A stretch of 64,000 nt of DNA from Bradyrhizobium sp. Ash2021 (GTDB lineage Bacteria > Pseudomonadota > Alphaproteobacteria > Rhizobiales > Xanthobacteraceae): NCBI RefSeq assembly GCF_031202265.1, contig NZ_CP100604.1:6120501-6184500 (forward strand), in the 5' to 3' direction. Under the pieces are notes generated by a model, which saw only the letters and a list, made by a program, of their open reading frames with translations, was not told the origin of the DNA and made no database searches. Each line of letters starts with the position of its first letter. Positions within the stretch are counted from its first letter, which is position 1. The translations under genes were made by a program, and so were the position numbers. Below, in pieces: positions 1-8,975 of this stretch.

Positions 1-794
<794 letters not shown>

Positions 795-802
795 CGGCGA
801 AG

Positions 803-907
803 CCGTCATTCCGGGGCGATGCAAAGCATCGAACTACGCTGCGCTATTGCGCAGCTGAGAATCTCGAGATTCCGGATCTGGTCCTTCGGACCATCCCGGA
901 ATGACGG
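803..907. repeat. Palindromic intergenic repeat, CCGGAATGAC family
   Basis: Begins CCGTCATTCCGGGG and ends CCCGGAATGACGG, so the outer arms pair. Inner small palindromes (GCGATGCAAAGCATCG-like, TCTCGAGA, GGTCCTTCGGACC) give a branched hairpin. Same family as copies near 2.6, 26.4, 26.9, 37.2, 43.9 and 48.4 kb. It sits between two convergent genes and could act as a bidirectional terminator, which is inference. Confidence 0.85.
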
Positions 908-915
908 CTACGAAG

Positions 916-1890
916 TCACCGCATCATCAGCGCCACCCGCCCGATCGCCTTGCGCTCCAGCAACAGCCGCATCGCTTTCGCGTAATCCTCCAGCGGCAGG
1001 CGGTGCGAAACGTTGGGCCGGACTTTCCCCGCTTCCGCCCATTCCGTCAGCGCCTTGATCCGCACCTCCCCGAGTGCCGGATTTTTCCGCACGGCTTCGC
1101 CGGCGCGGACGCCGAGCACGCTGGCGCCCTTGATCATCAACAGATTGGTGCGCGCCAGCCCGATGCCGCCGGTGAAACCGATGATCAGGAGCCGCGCGCC
1201 CCAGTTGATGCAGCGCATCGAGTTTTCGAACACCTCGCCGCCGACGGGATCGAACACCACATCCGCACCGCGCCCGTCGGTGATGCGCTTGACGGCGTCG
1301 CGGAACGGCTCGCGGTCGTACCGCACGAGATGAGCGGCGCCCCGCGCTTTGGCGACCGCGAGCTTTTCGTCGGATGACGCCGTCGCGATCACAATAGCGC
1401 CCAGCATCTTGCCGATCTCGACCGCGGCTAAGCCCACGCCGCCGCCGGCGCCGTGCACCAGCAGCACTTCGCCCGGCCTGAGCTGGCCGCGGTCGATCAG
1501 GGCGTGATACGCGGTGCCGTGGCCAGCCAGAAACGTCGCGCCCTCGGCGTAGTCGAAGGTCGACGGCAGCGGCGTGAGCTGCGACGGCGTGACGACGGCC
1601 TCGTCGGCATAGGCGCCGTGTCGCATCTTGACGATGACCTTGTCGCCGACAGTGACGCCCTTCGCGTCATTTACCTCGACCACGTCGCCGGCGGCCTCCA
1701 CGCCCGGCGTGAACGGCAATGGCGGCTTGAGCTGATATTCGCCCGCGACCATCAGGATATCGGGAAAGTTGATCCCGGCGGCATGGATGGCCACGCGCGC
1801 CTGCCCCCGCGCCAGCGGTACTGCGGTAAAGGTTTCCAGGCGCAAGCTCTCGGGCGGGCCGAGCTCGCGGCAGACGACGGCCTTCGGCAT
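916..1890 (-). CDS. Zinc-independent NADPH:quinone oxidoreductase family protein
   Basis: 324-residue medium-chain dehydrogenase/reductase of the quinone oxidoreductase type. The N-terminal GroES-like domain contains AAGINFPDILMVAGEY and lacks the zinc-binding cysteines of alcohol dehydrogenases. The NADPH-binding loop HGAGGGVGLAAVEIGK lies at about 146-161. Members reduce quinones or enones with NADPH in the cytosol. The ATG at 1890 is chosen because it overlaps the stop of the upstream isomerase gene (TGATG) and starts at the family's usual MPKAVV; an in-frame ATG 39 bases upstream lies inside that gene. The overlap implies translational coupling and joint work on electrophile or aromatic turnover. 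Substrate unknown. Confidence 0.88.
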   Translation of the reverse strand: MPKAVVCRELGPPESLRLETFTAVPLARGQARVAIHAAGINFPDILMVAGEYQLKPPLPFTPGVEAAGDVVEVNDAKGVTVGDKVIVKMRHGAYADEAVVTPSQLTPLPSTFDYAEGATFLAGHGTAYHALIDRGQLRPGEVLLVHGAGGGVGLAAVEIGKMLGAIVIATASSDEKLAVAKARGAAHLVRYDREPFRDAVKRITDGRGADVVFDPVGGEVFENSMRCINWGARLLIIGFTGGIGLARTNLLMIKGASVLGVRAGEAVRKNPALGEVRIKALTEWAEAGKVRPNVSHRLPLEDYAKAMRLLLERKAIGRVALMMR

Positions 1891-2504
1891 CAGGCGGCCT
1901 GCTCTTTGCGGCGCGCCAGCGCCTCGCAAATCAGCGGCATGCGGTCATTGCCGAAATACATGTCAGTCTTGTCGACGTAGATGGTCGGCGAGCCAAAACC
2001 GCCGCGCGCCATCACTTCATCAGTGTTCGCCTTGAGCTGGTCCTTGATCGCCTGCCCGCCAATCCCGGCGAAGAATTTTTGGGGATCGACGCCGACGCGC
2101 TGGCAAACTTCCGTCAGCACCGCGTCCTGCGAGATATCCTTGTCCTCGCCCCAATAGATCTCGAACACGGCGCGCGCGAACGGGACCAGCTTTCCTTCCG
2201 GCGCGAGATGAATGCATCCGCGCATCGCCTTGACGCTGTTCACCGGAAACACGGTCGGCCGCATCTTGATCGCTAGCCCAGCGGAGCGCGCCCAGTCCGC
2301 CATGTCCTTTTTCTGGTAGTTCAGCTTCGCCGGCACCGGCGTTTCGCGCGTGGCATAGACGCTGGGATTGATGGTGTTGAAGATGCCGCCGACCAGGATC
2401 GGCCGCCAGGTAATCTCGGCGCCGAACTCCTTGGCCAGCGGCTGGATGTTGTGGAAGGCGAGATAGGTCCAGGGACTGGAGCAGTCGAAGAAGAATTCGA
2501 TCAT
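1890..2504 (-). CDS. 2-hydroxychromene-2-carboxylate isomerase / DsbA-family kappa GST-like protein
   Basis: 204 residues, the usual length for the HCCA isomerase/kappa-GST branch of the thioredoxin fold. The N-terminal FDCSSPWTYLA (residues 6-16) replaces the DsbA CxxC with SSPW; the serine is the glutathione-handling residue in this family. The C-terminal GGFGSPTIYV is the cis-proline loop. Named relatives isomerise hydroxychromene carboxylate in naphthalene breakdown, but most homologues have no proven substrate. AAGGAAA precedes the ATG. The gene overlaps the quinone oxidoreductase by one base and follows a GST gene on the same strand, which suggests a glutathione-dependent detoxification group. 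Confidence 0.85.
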   Translation of the reverse strand: MIEFFFDCSSPWTYLAFHNIQPLAKEFGAEITWRPILVGGIFNTINPSVYATRETPVPAKLNYQKKDMADWARSAGLAIKMRPTVFPVNSVKAMRGCIHLAPEGKLVPFARAVFEIYWGEDKDISQDAVLTEVCQRVGVDPQKFFAGIGGQAIKDQLKANTDEVMARGGFGSPTIYVDKTDMYFGNDRMPLICEALARRKEQAA

Positions 2505-2544
2505 TGGGGTTTCCTTTTGTTTGGCTTTTGCTCTTTGCGATTCT

Positions 2545-2664
2545 CGTCATTCCGGGGCGCGCGCAGCGCGAGCTTTGATGTGCAATTGCACATCAGAGAA
2601 TCCATACTCCCGATCGTGGTTATGGATTCCGGGCCCGCGCCAAGTGGCGCGTCCCGGAATGACG
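2545..2664. repeat. Palindromic intergenic repeat, CCGGAATGAC family
   Basis: Starts CGTCATTCCGGGG and ends CCCGGAATGACG. The core holds the perfect palindrome GATGTGCAATTGCACATC at about 2577-2594, found again near 26.4, 26.5 and 26.85 kb. Lies between two co-directional minus-strand genes. Confidence 0.88.
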
Positions 2665-2669
2665 AGCCG

Positions 2670-3371
2670 TTATTTTTGCTTCGCCATCTCCTTCGCCCGT
2701 TGCCCGAACATATTCTTCCGCGCCTCCTTGTCGAACGGCTCCTTGACGAACTTCCCGATTGCCAGCCCGGCCTGCACCTGTGGCCGGGCGCGGACCTCGG
2801 CGTACCAGCGCTTGATGTTCGGATAACTGTCCAGCGTAAAGCCCTGCGCCTTGTGCGTCATGGTCCAGGGGAAGCAGGCGATGTCGGCGATCGAGTAATC
2901 GCCGGCGACGTAAGCGCCGGTTTTGCCCAATTGCGTATCGAGCACCCGGTACAGCCGCGCCGCCTCGTCGCGGTAGCGCTCGATCGCGTAGGGGATTTTT
3001 TCCGCCGCATAGAGCGCGAAATGGCCGTGCTGGCCCAGCATCGGACCGAGCCCGCCCATCTGCCACATCACCCATTGCACGACCTGCGAGCGCCCGCGCA
3101 TGTCCTTTGGCAGGAACCGGCCGGTCTTCTCGGCGAGGTAAATCAGGATCGCGCCAGTCTCGAACACCGAAAATGGTTCGCCGCCATCGGCGGGCGCGCG
3201 ATCCACGATCGCCGGGATGCGATTATTCGGGCTGATGGCCAGAAATTCCGGCCGAAATTGCTCGCCGGCACGGATGTTGACCGGGATGACCTGATAGGGA
3301 AGCCCGAGTTCCTCCAGCATGATCGAGATTTTCCAGCCGTTGGGCGTCGGCGCGTAATACAGGTCGATCAT
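2670..3371 (-). CDS. Glutathione S-transferase, YfcG/Nu-class-like
   Basis: 233 residues. The N-terminal thioredoxin-like domain starts MIDLYYAPTPNGWKISIML and contains NNRIPAIVD (cis-proline) and FETGAILIYLAEKTG, the ExxAI-type glutathione gamma-glutamyl contact. The C-terminal all-alpha domain has YVAGDYSIADIACFPW, the conserved N-capping box. The asparagine-rich N-terminus (PTPNGWK) instead of a tyrosine or serine start resembles the disulfide-bond reductases YfcG/YghU. Likely a cytosolic glutathione-dependent reductase or transferase. Transcribed toward the isomerase and quinone oxidoreductase, separated from them by one repeat, and divergent from the MetE-like gene. Confidence 0.88.
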   Translation of the reverse strand: MIDLYYAPTPNGWKISIMLEELGLPYQVIPVNIRAGEQFRPEFLAISPNNRIPAIVDRAPADGGEPFSVFETGAILIYLAEKTGRFLPKDMRGRSQVVQWVMWQMGGLGPMLGQHGHFALYAAEKIPYAIERYRDEAARLYRVLDTQLGKTGAYVAGDYSIADIACFPWTMTHKAQGFTLDSYPNIKRWYAEVRARPQVQAGLAIGKFVKEPFDKEARKNMFGQRAKEMAKQK

Positions 3372-3494
3372 GGCTCCCCTTGCTGCCGCGCCGGGACCGG
3401 CTCGAGGCCCGGCGACGGCGACTTTTGTTGTTCTGTACCTCGATCATAAGACATGGCAGACAGGCGCTCAATCAGAACCGACCGGGAGGCCAAA

Positions 3495-4517
3495 ATGCTG
3501 TTTCCAACCACGATCGCCGGCTCCTTGCCGAAGCCGGAATGGCTGGCCGAACCCAACACGCTCTGGGCGCCTTGGAAGTCCACAGGCTCCGAGCTGGCCC
3601 GCGCCAAGCGCGATGCCACCATGCTGGCGGTCAAGCTGCAGGAAGACGCCGGCGTCGATATCGTCACCGAGGGCGAACAGGCCCGCCAGCACTTTGTGCA
3701 TGGCTTTCTGGAAAAGATCGAAGGCATCGATTTCGCCCACAAGGTCGAGATGGGCATCCGCAAGGATCGCTACAAGGCGATGGTGCCGCAGGTGGTCGCC
3801 CCCCTGACGCTGAAGGGCCGCGTCCATGCCGACGAGGCTCGAATCGCCCGCACCCACACCACGCACAAGCTGAAATTCACCCTGCCCGGCCCGATGACCA
3901 TCATCGATACCATCGCCGACAAATATTACGGCGACCGGGTCAAGATGGCGTTCGCCTTTGCCGAATTGCTCAACGAGGAAGCCAGGGCGTTGCAGGCCGA
4001 CGGCGTCGACATGATCCAGTTCGATGAGCCCGCCTTCAACGTCTATATGGACGAAGTCTCGGACTGGGGCATCAAGGCGCTGGAGCGCGCCGCGGAAGGG
4101 CTGACCTGCGCCACCGCCGTGCACATCTGCTACGGCTACGGCATCAAGGCCAATACCGACTGGAAACAAACGCTGGGCGCCGAGTGGCGGCAGTACGAAG
4201 ATATCTTTCCGGCAATTGCGAAGAGCCCGATCCAGCAGGTCGCGATCGAATGCCGCAATTCGCACGTCCCGCTCGATCTGCTCGCGCTGCTGCCCGGCAA
4301 GATCGTGCAGGCCGGCGTGATCGACGTCGCCAGCGACACGGTTGAGACCGCGGAAGACGTCGTCAAGGTGATCGACGCGGTGTCCAAATTCGTGCCGAAG
4401 AGCAACATCGTCGCGACCACGAATTGCGGCATGGCGCCGATGCGCCGGGATATCGCGGAAGCCAAGCTGATGGCGCTGGGTGCCGGCGCCAAGCTGGCGC
4501 GCGAACGGTTGGGATGA
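3495..4517 (+). CDS. Short MetE-like (core-MetE) cobalamin-independent methionine synthase family protein
   Basis: 340 residues, matching only the C-terminal catalytic barrel of MetE (about 750 residues in enterics). The start ATG at 3495 has GGGAGG six to seven bases upstream; an earlier in-frame ATG at 3453 lacks this. All four zinc ligands are present: H210 and C212 (VHICYGYG), E252 (AIECRNSH) and C311 (TTNCGMAP). The family moves a methyl group onto homocysteine-type thiols. Proteins of this short form lack the folate-binding N-terminal half, so the methyl donor may be methylcobalamin or a corrinoid protein; that part is inference. Single gene, divergent from the GST. Confidence 0.88.
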   Translation: MLFPTTIAGSLPKPEWLAEPNTLWAPWKSTGSELARAKRDATMLAVKLQEDAGVDIVTEGEQARQHFVHGFLEKIEGIDFAHKVEMGIRKDRYKAMVPQVVAPLTLKGRVHADEARIARTHTTHKLKFTLPGPMTIIDTIADKYYGDRVKMAFAFAELLNEEARALQADGVDMIQFDEPAFNVYMDEVSDWGIKALERAAEGLTCATAVHICYGYGIKANTDWKQTLGAEWRQYEDIFPAIAKSPIQQVAIECRNSHVPLDLLALLPGKIVQAGVIDVASDTVETAEDVVKVIDAVSKFVPKSNIVATTNCGMAPMRRDIAEAKLMALGAGAKLARERLG

Positions 4518-4584
4518 TTTCTGTCTCGGCGTCACCTGCTGCTCGCTGACATGCTCTCGCGGCGCATCGCGCCCCGCACCCCGC

Positions 4585-4723
4585 TGTCATCGCCCGGCTT
4601 GACCGGGCGATCCAGTACGCCGCGGCTTCTCGGTTCTATCGCCGACGTCTCTGGGATACTGGATCGTCCGCCGGAGCCTGTCATCGGGCGGCCATTCGGC
4701 CGACCCGTTGGCGGACGATGACA
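4585..4723. repeat. Intergenic inverted repeat, 'CCCGGCTTGACCGGG' family
   Basis: Starts TGTCATCGCCCGGCTTGACCGGGCGA and ends GCGGACGATGACA, with a middle TGTCATCGGGCGGCC...GACCCGTTGG block also found in the 13.4 and 17.0 kb repeats. Related units lie at 12322-12456 and 54929-55047. Forms strong hairpins downstream of the MetE-like gene and probably acts as its transcript end. Confidence 0.75.
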
Positions 4724-4779
4724 ATTGAGGGTGTGGCGCCTGCGTCCATCAAACATACCTCGGCATTCTCGCGGCACGT

Positions 4780-5290
4780 TTCGCCCGAGTTGTGCAAATC
4801 GTTCCGCCCAAAGAAGAGGGCACAGGGAACGCCGGGTGCTTGCCGCACCCGCGGTCTCGCGTGCAAAGTGCACAGCGAAAACGCACACGAGCATACAGGT
4901 ACAGTCGGAGCATTCCGGCATTCCCCGCGCAATGGCTTTACCTCTCCCCGGCGACGAATTCCTCTTGTCACCGTCATCGGCGGATTAACGGGGTGTCCGC
5001 ACCCGGTTGGGCCGACACGCCTCCGCAAATTTAGCACCAGCAACGGGTGCCAGGACCACGCGGTTTTGCCGTACGCTTTGGCGTCGCTCGTCTGGCGTCA
5101 TCACGATCGCTCACGGGAATCCGCCCTGCAATCGATCTTCACACACGACGCCGCCGCGTCCACCGCATCCCGTCCTAACGTTCATGACGATGGCCAACGC
5201 CCCTCTTCCCGGGACAGGACGGCGCAGCTTATAGTTTTGATTTGCCCGACGAGCGAAGCGGAATATTTTTGCAAGGCAGACTGGACAGGG
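4780..5290. repeat. Dispersed non-coding repeat block (Nitrobacteraceae type)
   Basis: About 500 bases without a convincing gene. Several frames on both strands stay open and give arginine/serine/histidine-rich translations with no domain, a hallmark of a spurious repeat. I recognise the stretch (…GCGAAAACGCACACGAGC…, …CACGGGAATCCGCC…) as a sequence type that recurs, in degenerate form, in many Bradyrhizobium and Afipia genomes and is often mis-annotated as hypothetical proteins. That identification is from memory. From 5290 to 5618 only short repeat-like pieces and the Cache gene leader are seen. Confidence 0.55.
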
Positions 5291-5618
5291 CAAATCACGT
5301 TGATCCGGCTGAACAAATCGACGTTTTGCCGTACCAACCGGACCTGCAGGATCAATCTGACGATGTCCGTTGATCAGGGTAGACCGGAAGTGGCTGGTCC
5401 AAGGTCAAAGTGACGCGAATGACCCAACTGAGACATTGGGCCTCATTCCGTTTGTGGGCCGGATGTGATCCATACAGTGGCTGCGACATATCGGATAAAG
5501 AAACGCGGCAGTACCCGTGACCGACATTACGGGAGCCTCTTGGCGGCGTGCTTCGAAATGGGCCTCCTCGCCCGATAGTCTTCACATCGAGATGCTGTGA
5601 GGCCAATGGGAGGTAACC

Positions 5619-6140
5619 ATGAAGAAGTCCCTGCTCGCACTGTTACTGTTGGGCTTCGCTGCTGGTTTTTCGATTCAGTTCCCCGCGCGAGTGTTCGCTG
5701 AAGCCGCCGAGAATGTCCAGGTTGCGATGCAACTCCTCAAGTCGAAGGCTTCGACGCTGGGTACGCCCACTGTCAACGGGCAAGAGGAAGTCGTCGGGAA
5801 GATCGTCCCCGCCTTACATTTTGGTGCGACCAAGATGAATAACAACTTCGTGCTGGTCGACGAGGTGCAGAAGGAAGCCGGTGGGACGGCCACTATCTTT
5901 GTCAAGAGCGGCGACGAGTTCGTTCGTGTGGCAACCAATGTCAAGAAGGATGACGGGTCGCGGGCAATAGGCACCATTCTCGACCCAAAGGGTAAAGCCA
6001 TCACGGCTATTTTGAAGGGCGAAAGGTATTACGGAGAGGCCGATATCCCAGGGAAGCCTTACGTAACCGGCTATGAACCAATCCGCGATGCAAGCGGCAA
6101 CGTCATCGGCGTCTATTACGTCGGATACTTGAAGAACTAG
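5619..6140 (+). CDS. Secreted single-Cache-domain protein
   Basis: 173 residues. Signal peptide: MKKS, hydrophobic LLALLLLGFAAGF, then a polar region with VFAEAAEN as likely cleavage. The remainder is one Cache-type sensor domain: GKIVPALHFGATKMNNNFVLVDEV, then GGTATIFVKSGDEFVRVATNV and the terminal YEPIRDASGNVIGVYYVGY, the normal end of a dCache/Cache_3-2 module. In chemoreceptors and histidine kinases this is followed by a membrane helix and HAMP; here the protein stops. It is therefore a free periplasmic small-molecule-binding domain. The SD GGGAGGT lies five bases before the ATG. The MBL-fold gene follows 104 bases later on the same strand. Confidence 0.88.
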   Translation: MKKSLLALLLLGFAAGFSIQFPARVFAEAAENVQVAMQLLKSKASTLGTPTVNGQEEVVGKIVPALHFGATKMNNNFVLVDEVQKEAGGTATIFVKSGDEFVRVATNVKKDDGSRAIGTILDPKGKAITAILKGERYYGEADIPGKPYVTGYEPIRDASGNVIGVYYVGYLKN

Positions 6141-6244
6141 CCGAGTCACAGTTTGCATGACCGCTAAGGCGCGGAGTTTGCTGCCCGGAGCGGTCCCGCA
6201 CCTTCTGTTTATGGCCTCGTTGTTGAATGGAACGGGAGCTAACA

Positions 6245-7444
6245 ATGGCTATTGATTTGACCTCTGCTTCAATTGCGCTGTTGCAAGCAGGCCCTCGGGT
6301 GCCTCGGCGGCAGTTTTTCTGTGACGAGGTTGGACGACGAGAATTTCTCTGCGGCGGCGGTGCCAGTATCTTGAGTGGGATGCTTGCTACGCTCCTCGCA
6401 GGCTCGAAGCCGGTGAGGGCCGCGGCCGTCACTGGATCATTGCCTGAGCTTGACCGCGTCGCGGTTCGGATAGTGATCGATAGCTATCAGTTTGCTGTCG
6501 CTCCGAGCAGGAAACTGCCCAACCTTGATGTCCAGCACTTTGGCTGGGGCCTCAGCGAGAAGCCGCCACGCAGAACGCTGGTCAGCGAATTCGGTCTTGC
6601 GATGCATGTCGAGTCGCAACGCGGCAACGAGGCGCGCAATATCCTGGTTGATTTCGGTTTCACGCCGGAAGCCCTTCTCAACAACATGAATCTGCTTGGT
6701 GTTGATCCCGCGGCCGTCGACGCGCTTGTGCTGAGCCACGGGCACCAGGACCACTTTGGCGGTCTCGTTGGTTTCTTGCAGGCGCACAGTGGCAAGCTAA
6801 AGCCCAAGCTCCCGTTGTTTGTCGGTGGCGAAGGATGCTTTTGCGCACGCGAGTGGACTGGCCTGCCGGTGCGCGGCAGCTTCGGCGTTATCGACCGCAA
6901 AGCGCTCGAAGAAGCCGACATCGCCGTCACCTACACGGAGCGACCAGCGTTGGTCGTCGATCACGCCGTGACGACAGGGCAGATCGGCCAGAAGAGCTTC
7001 GAGAAAGTGCTGTCACCGAGTGCAATGACCGTCGGCTTCCACCGGGGCGTCGGCTGTTATCCCGAGCGCCTCAGCGAGGCGGAACGCAGTGCGCCGGTCG
7101 TCCCGGATCAATTTCAGCACGAGATCGCGACGGCATTCAATCTGAAAGGACGCGGGCTTGTCGTGCTGACTTCGTGCAGCCATCGCGGCGTGGTCAATGC
7201 GATCAGGCAGGCTCAAGCCGCCTCCGGCGTGGAAAAAATTCATGCGGTGATCGGGGGCTTCCATCTCGCGCCCTATCAAGAGGAATACGTTCGAGATACG
7301 GTCAAGGCACTCCAGGAACTCGATCCGACTTACGTGGTTCCGCTGCATTGTACGGGCGAACCTTTTTACGAAATCGCGCGCGCTGCGATGCCGACGAAGC
7401 TCATACGCTCGTACACGGGAACTCGCTTGGTTTTCGAGGCGTGA
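6245..7444 (+). CDS. Tat-exported metallo-beta-lactamase-fold hydrolase
   Basis: 399 residues. ATG 6245 is preferred over 6227 because GGGAG sits seven bases upstream. A twin-arginine motif, GRREFLCGGGAS, occurs about 32 residues in, followed by a hydrophobic stretch SGMLATLLAG and VRAAA, so periplasmic export in folded form is predicted. The metal site is SHGHQDHFGG (HxHxDH), with later SCSHRGVVNAI, GGFHLAPY and PLHCTGEP histidines, the pattern of the dihydropterin-ribofuranosyl-aminobenzene-phosphate-synthase-like MBL branch. The actual substrate is unknown. Its partner is probably the Cache protein just upstream. From 7445 to 7645 only repeat-like sequence is seen. Confidence 0.87.
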   Translation: MAIDLTSASIALLQAGPRVPRRQFFCDEVGRREFLCGGGASILSGMLATLLAGSKPVRAAAVTGSLPELDRVAVRIVIDSYQFAVAPSRKLPNLDVQHFGWGLSEKPPRRTLVSEFGLAMHVESQRGNEARNILVDFGFTPEALLNNMNLLGVDPAAVDALVLSHGHQDHFGGLVGFLQAHSGKLKPKLPLFVGGEGCFCAREWTGLPVRGSFGVIDRKALEEADIAVTYTERPALVVDHAVTTGQIGQKSFEKVLSPSAMTVGFHRGVGCYPERLSEAERSAPVVPDQFQHEIATAFNLKGRGLVVLTSCSHRGVVNAIRQAQAASGVEKIHAVIGGFHLAPYQEEYVRDTVKALQELDPTYVVPLHCTGEPFYEIARAAMPTKLIRSYTGTRLVFEA

Positions 7445-7645
7445 GCAGAGCCTCAACGTTTATGTCCGTTGCTGGCACTTTTCGGACCTCGCGCGATGCT
7501 CGGCTTGAGTCCGGAATACGCTCCAGAACGGACGTCCGCCGACGCTTTTCAATTTATTCGGTTTAGGCCCTGGCTCATCGTCTCTGCGGGCGACCATGCG
7601 TTCCCGCTTCCGCTTGGTAGATTGTGCTCGCTGACTACCCTGTCG

Positions 7646-8263
7646 CTATGGACTCGCGCTCGGATGCAGCACCGGCCGATACCCTGCCCCGAGTGCCCGC
7701 AATGTCGATGGCGGCGTCAGCAGCATCGCATGCTCGATCGCGCACTCCACCTCGCGATAGCCGGCCGGTGACCATTGCAGCGCCCTTCCCTGCACGATCA
7801 GATAACTCTCGTCTCCCGCCTCCACCATCGCCCCCTCAGGCAATTGCCTCACCGGCATTGGCAGCGGATGCAGCCGCTTCCTGCCGCGATCCAGCCGCTC
7901 CCGATGCAGCACGGCGTCGATGTCGCGTGCGAGAACCTTTGCAACACCGTTGCCTTGCTCCCATGCCGCGCGAAAGCGGTTGGCGTCGTCGCGGCGGCAG
8001 AAGAAGCAGGGGCGGTGTCCGGCTGCGAACGCGGTTGCCTCGTCGAGGAAGAACAGTTCGGTCCAGCTGCGGCCGCCCATCACCTTGCGTCGCCATCCCC
8101 TGAATTCGCAGACGCAGGTAATCCACGCCGGGGTGGACCAGCGCTTGTTCAGTAGCGTCTTGGTCGCGGGGTCATGGATGATGCCGCGATTGCCGGTGAA
8201 CAGGCCGCGATGTGGGGTGGCGATGATGTCGCCTGAGGGAGTGACCCGGTTTTGCAGCGGCAT
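7646..8263 (-). CDS. Conserved hypothetical protein with CxxC motif
   Basis: 205 residues; I do not assign a function. Visible features are GRSWTELFFLDEATAFAAGHRPC, then CFFCRR with a conserved-looking DDANRFRAAW following, which resembles a small metal-binding or Ada-like CxxC site. No signal peptide or membrane segment is present. The C-terminal half (VRQLPEGAMVEAGDESYLIV...ALQWSPAGYR) reads like a small beta-rich domain. Codon use matches the chromosome, so the gene is probably real and vertically held. It is followed on the minus strand by nothing close and preceded by a palindromic repeat and gpt. Confidence 0.72.
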   Translation of the reverse strand: MPLQNRVTPSGDIIATPHRGLFTGNRGIIHDPATKTLLNKRWSTPAWITCVCEFRGWRRKVMGGRSWTELFFLDEATAFAAGHRPCFFCRRDDANRFRAAWEQGNGVAKVLARDIDAVLHRERLDRGRKRLHPLPMPVRQLPEGAMVEAGDESYLIVQGRALQWSPAGYREVECAIEHAMLLTPPSTLRALGAGYRPVLHPSASP

Positions 8264-8268
8264 CTTAC

Positions 8269-8396
8269 TTCTCCTTCTCCCCGCGTGCGGGGAGAAGGTC
8301 GGGATGAGGGGGAATCTCCGCGCACTCGGACTCGCAGATAGCCCCCCTCACCCGAAGCCTACGGCTTCGACCTCTCCCCGCACGCGGGGCGAGGTA
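8269..8396. repeat. Intergenic inverted repeat, CTCCCCGCACGCGGGG family
   Basis: CTCCCCGCGTGCGGGGAG at the left and CTCTCCCCGCACGCGGGGCGAG at the right pair with each other and are each self-complementary. The middle has CCCTCACCCGAAGCCTACGGCTTCGACC. A fourth repeat type distinct from the CCGGAATGAC family; lies between gpt and the unknown 205-residue gene. Confidence 0.75.
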
Positions 8397-8404
8397 AGAG
8401 AAAA

Positions 8405-8935
8405 TCACGCCGCGCTGTCGCCGCGGATCGGGGGCTGGAATGACAACGCGGTATCCCAGGGAAAGAAGATCCAGGTGTCCTGCGACACTTCGGTGATGAA
8501 GGTGTCGACCAGCGGCCGGCCTTTTGGCTTGGCGTAGACGGTGGCGAAATGCGCGTCCGGCATCATGTCGCGGACCAACCGTCCGGTCTTGCCGGTATCG
8601 ACGAGATCGTCGACGATCAGCAGGCCCTTGCCGGTGCCGCCGCCGAGCGCCGCGGTATCGGCCGAGATTCCCTTCAGCACCTTCAAATCGCCCTGCTTAG
8701 TGTGGTCGTAGCTGGCGATGCAGACGGTATCGATGATGCGCACGCCGAGTTCGCGCGCGACGATCGCCGCCGGCACGAGGCCACCGCGGGTGATGGCAAT
8801 GACCGCATGAAACGGTCCGACCTCGTTGAGCCGCCAGGTCAGCGCCCGGCAATCCCGGTGAAACTGGTCCCATGAGACCGGGAAAGCCTTGCCCGCCCGC
8901 TCCTCCGCGCTCAGTTCCGGAGCATCTGCCGCCAT
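8405..8935 (-). CDS. gpt: Xanthine(-guanine) phosphoribosyltransferase
   Basis: 176 residues. The PRPP-binding signature [13 protein letters not shown] is at about 105-117, preceded by [19 protein letters not shown], the type I phosphoribosyltransferase pyrophosphate loop. The C-terminal IFFPWDTAL is typical of the xanthine/guanine enzymes and contacts the purine. The enzyme salvages xanthine or guanine with PRPP to XMP/GMP in the cytosol. AGGAG lies six bases before the ATG at 8935; in-frame ATGs at 8938 and 8950 are possible but have poor spacing. A nucleoside transporter of the CNT family lies 9.6 kb away, a loose functional relation only. Confidence 0.92.
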   Translation of the reverse strand: MAADAPELSAEERAGKAFPVSWDQFHRDCRALTWRLNEVGPFHAVIAITRGGLVPAAIVARELGVRIIDTVCIASYDHTKQGDLKVLKGISADTAALGGGTGKGLLIVDDLVDTGKTGRLVRDMMPDAHFATVYAKPKGRPLVDTFITEVSQDTWIFFPWDTALSFQPPIRGDSAA

Positions 8936-8975
8936 CATCTTCTCCTGCATTTTTAGAACCCCGTCGCCGTCCCCG

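Noticed and set aside
4718..5413. 231-residue plus-strand frame
   Set aside because: Lies entirely in the dispersed repeat block; several frames are open at once and none has a domain.
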